Below are positions 51,940 through 53,459 of a stretch of 53,459 bases of DNA, in pieces. This DNA is from Bacteroidia bacterium (GTDB lineage: Bacteria > Bacteroidota > Bacteroidia > Flavobacteriales > Flavobacteriaceae): positions 1 to 53,459 of the forward strand of contig JAUIKY010000023.1 in assembly GCA_030430535.1 (NCBI GenBank), written 5' to 3'. Both the position numbers and the translations under genes were made by a program. The notes below the pieces were generated by a model. The model searched no databases, was not told the origin of the DNA, and was given only the letters and a program-made list of their open reading frames with translations. Each line of letters starts with the position of its first letter. The stretch's first letter is position 1.

Positions 51940-52080
51940 GTGCTGTAACATTGGCTATAATTCAGCTTTACCCTTGAACCAAAAACAAAATCCCTAACTT
52001 TAAAAACGGCCCGATTTCTTACTTGAAATTTTCTAGTCTAAAATTCCCAAGCCGAAATCATAGCCGGACCGTTGGCAACA
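51940..52080 (+). repeat. attC-like junction with stem
   Basis: GTGCTGTAACA (51940-51950), then GGCTATAATTCAGC (51953-51966), then about 85 bases, then GCCGAAATCATAGCC (52051-52065) and GTTGGCAACA (52071-52080). The two inner blocks are complementary at 12 of 15 positions with one unpaired base. No gene is visible here. Confidence 0.6.
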
Positions 52081-52096
52081 AGCTAAAAATCACAAC

Positions 52097-52777
52097 ATGA
52101 AAGAATTTTTAAACCATCTAAAGTTTGTATTACAACCAGAAGTTGACAAAGTAATTAATCATGAATTCTTAAGAAGACTCAGTAATAAAGAGTTGGATAA
52201 AAATCAAGTTAAAAAGTTTGCTCTAGATTATAATTTTTATTGTCAATGTTTTCCTCAACTTTTAGGTTATGCAGCTGGAAAAATAAAAGAAGATAAAATA
52301 AGAATGCCTATAATAGAGAACTTATGGGAAGAACATGGTGAGGGTGATTTTCAAAAATCGCATAGACAATTATTTTTAAATTTCATGAAGTCTTTGGAAA
52401 TAAGTGGTGAAGAAATTGAAAAATCAAAACCTACAAAAGCAACAAAAAAATATATTACTGAACTTTTATCTATTTGTGAAAATGGAGATGCTTTAGATGT
52501 GCTCGCTTTAGTTGGTCCTGGAACTGAATATTTTGCTTCAAAAGAATTTGAAGTTATTTATAAAGGTCTTCAAAATTATCATTTTTCTGATAATCTTGAT
52601 TTAAGTTTTTGGTCAATTCATATTGAGGTTGATGACCATCACTATTCTGATATGTTAAAATCAATTGAACCATTATTAGTAACAGATTCAGATAAAAAAA
52701 GAGTTGAGCAAATTTCCCTAAAAACAATAGAGTTGGAAATTTTCTTTTGGGATGAAATGAATAAATATATCATATGA
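52097..52777 (+). CDS. Haem-oxygenase-like iron-containing redox enzyme
   Basis: A 226-residue all-helical protein of the iron-containing redox enzyme group (PF14518/TenA-CADD-like haem-oxygenase-like diiron fold). Probable metal ligands lie in ENLWEEHGEGDFQKSHRQLF, GPGTEYFASKEFEV and SIHIEVDDHHYSDM. Members oxidise small molecules, for example in natural-product or cofactor synthesis; the substrate here is unknown. First gene of the second cassette in array B; its stop overlaps the next start by 4 bases (ATGA), so the pair acts together. AT-rich. Confidence 0.85.
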   Translation: MKEFLNHLKFVLQPEVDKVINHEFLRRLSNKELDKNQVKKFALDYNFYCQCFPQLLGYAAGKIKEDKIRMPIIENLWEEHGEGDFQKSHRQLFLNFMKSLEISGEEIEKSKPTKATKKYITELLSICENGDALDVLALVGPGTEYFASKEFEVIYKGLQNYHFSDNLDLSFWSIHIEVDDHHYSDMLKSIEPLLVTDSDKKRVEQISLKTIELEIFFWDEMNKYII

Positions 52778-53307
52778 ATAAAAAAGAACGTAATCTTGAA
52801 GCTGCTCTACGATTTTATGAAACAACAAGAGCTGGATTAGTATCTAGGGTAACATTAAGAGACAATTCTATTATGTTTTACATTGGAGGAATAGCTGCCT
52901 TAACAGGTGCTACAGTTCAATCAAACGATTTTGTTTTTTTAATGATTATACCTATTGTGTCTTTAGGGGTTGCAGGAATTGTGGCACATCATAACAAAAT
53001 TGTTTTAGGGTATATTTTGTATCTAACACAAGAATTACAACCTACTTTCGATGAGTTAGAAATTAGTGCTGTACAATGGGATTTATCACATGCTGGAATA
53101 AACAATAAAAATGTTGGAATGAGATATTTAAGCGATGTCGCATATATAGCAATTCCTAGTATATTATCAATCCTGCTAAACCTTCAACTTAATTATTTAA
53201 TACTAATAGCATCTTCTTTATGTGTTGTTTTTTCAATAATCATTTTGATAAGGTCATACCGATTTCATAAAGTAGTGGACAAAAAATTAATTGAAACAAA
53301 AAAATAA
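52774..53307 (+). CDS. Uncharacterised four-TM membrane protein, 177 aa
   Basis: Not recognised. Helices at about residues 27-44, 47-69, 120-140 and 142-163 in two hairpins, with a soluble loop of about 45 residues between them. Overlaps the haem-oxygenase-like gene by 4 bases, implying a partner role, for instance bringing that enzyme to the membrane (inference). Confidence 0.7.
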   Translation: MNKKERNLEAALRFYETTRAGLVSRVTLRDNSIMFYIGGIAALTGATVQSNDFVFLMIIPIVSLGVAGIVAHHNKIVLGYILYLTQELQPTFDELEISAVQWDLSHAGINNKNVGMRYLSDVAYIAIPSILSILLNLQLNYLILIASSLCVVFSIIILIRSYRFHKVVDKKLIETKK

Positions 53308-53320
53308 AATTGAACAAAAA

Positions 53321-53367
53321 CCAGTTACCAACATAGTAACCGTTGCACAAGTCCATAATTTCGTAAA
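53321..53367 (+). repeat. Shared right end of array B
   Basis: GTTACCAAC (53324-53332, near-inverted to GTTGGCAAC at 52071-52079, 8 of 9), then CAACA-TA-GTAACCGTTGCACAA. Positions 53336-53367 match 4038-4069 at 26 of 32. Confidence 0.75.
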
Positions 53368-53382
53368 AACTTTAAACAGAAG

Positions 53383-53409
53383 CGCCCTTTTTAAGGGCGT
53401 TTGTTTTTA
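53383..53409 (+). terminator. Terminator hairpin after array B
   Basis: CGCCCTT/AAGGGCG with 3-base loop and a T-rich tail. The remaining 50 bases to the window edge hold no visible gene start. Confidence 0.75.
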
Positions 53410-53459
53410 TACCATCATTTTAACGGCTAAATTTTGGTTGGTTATATGGGCTTATAATG

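Noticed and set aside
1-53459. Integrase, transposase or relaxase gene that could mobilise the cassettes
   Set aside because: I looked for tyrosine or serine recombinases, DDE transposases and HUH enzymes among the coding regions and found none in this window.

Overview
The window looks like chromosome of a marine-type member of the Flavobacteriaceae (Bacteroidota). The evidence is moderate AT richness, promoter-like TAnnTTTG boxes instead of sigma70-type -10 boxes, lipoproteins ending in an -SC lipobox, a six-gene Na+-pumping NADH:quinone reductase (nqrABCDEF) with apbE, families typical of the group (type IX secretion plug protein DUF5103, DUF6695, DUF6702, BT0820-like HAD, divergent GxxExxY), and intergenic REP-like repeats common in flavobacteria.

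Layout. 1-1.9 kb: end of a Nif3-like gene, a coiled-coil protein with a decayed zinc ribbon, and a lipoprotein MsrA. 1.9-4.07 kb: an AT-rich block of four small unrecognised genes (array A). 4.1-13.5 kb: a lipoprotein, a CDGSH iron-sulfur protein, then an eight-gene operon for tryptophan breakdown through 3-hydroxyanthranilate: kynureninase, kynurenine 3-monooxygenase, Rid-type deaminase, aminomuconate semialdehyde dehydrogenase, an SDR, 3-hydroxyanthranilate dioxygenase, ACMS decarboxylase and an O-methyltransferase. 13.7-21.2 kb: a TPR hybrid histidine kinase, TatA, and an M1 peptidase behind two CarboxypepD_reg-like proteins and DUF6702. 21.4-28.9 kb: PepE, tRNA-Gly, GNAT, M48 protease, ankyrin protein, GpmI, HAD, methionine aminopeptidase, a GxxExxY gene inside inverted repeats, a methyltransferase and DUF423. 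28.9-37 kb: ApbE, two lipoproteins with matching promoter-like motifs, and an ECF sigma / TPR anti-sigma-like / envelope CHAT protease operon. 37-45.2 kb: SLC13 permease and the nqr operon. 45.3-50.9 kb: DUF5103, ApaG, DUF6695, NRDE/TANGO2 and PruA. 51.0-53.4 kb: array B, with DUF4261, a haem-oxygenase-like iron enzyme and a membrane protein.

The most unusual structure is the pair of arrays A and B, 47 kb apart. They share a left end (33 of 36 positions at its core) and a right end (26 of 32 positions) but carry different genes, all in the same direction. The cargo units are bounded by inverted repeats ending in GTTR...YAAC, and at least one junction has an attC-like stem. This is integron-cassette geometry with core sites that do not fit the standard attC consensus, and there is no integrase in the window.

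A second candidate system is the sigma / anti-sigma / CHAT operon, preceded by two lipoprotein genes that share an exact TGATGACATTT-N11-CGATGTAA spacing. A third is the GxxExxY gene bounded by 29-bp inverted repeats, one of which supplies the start codon of the next gene. The tryptophan operon is unusually full of dispersed repeats, three of them inside coding sequence.
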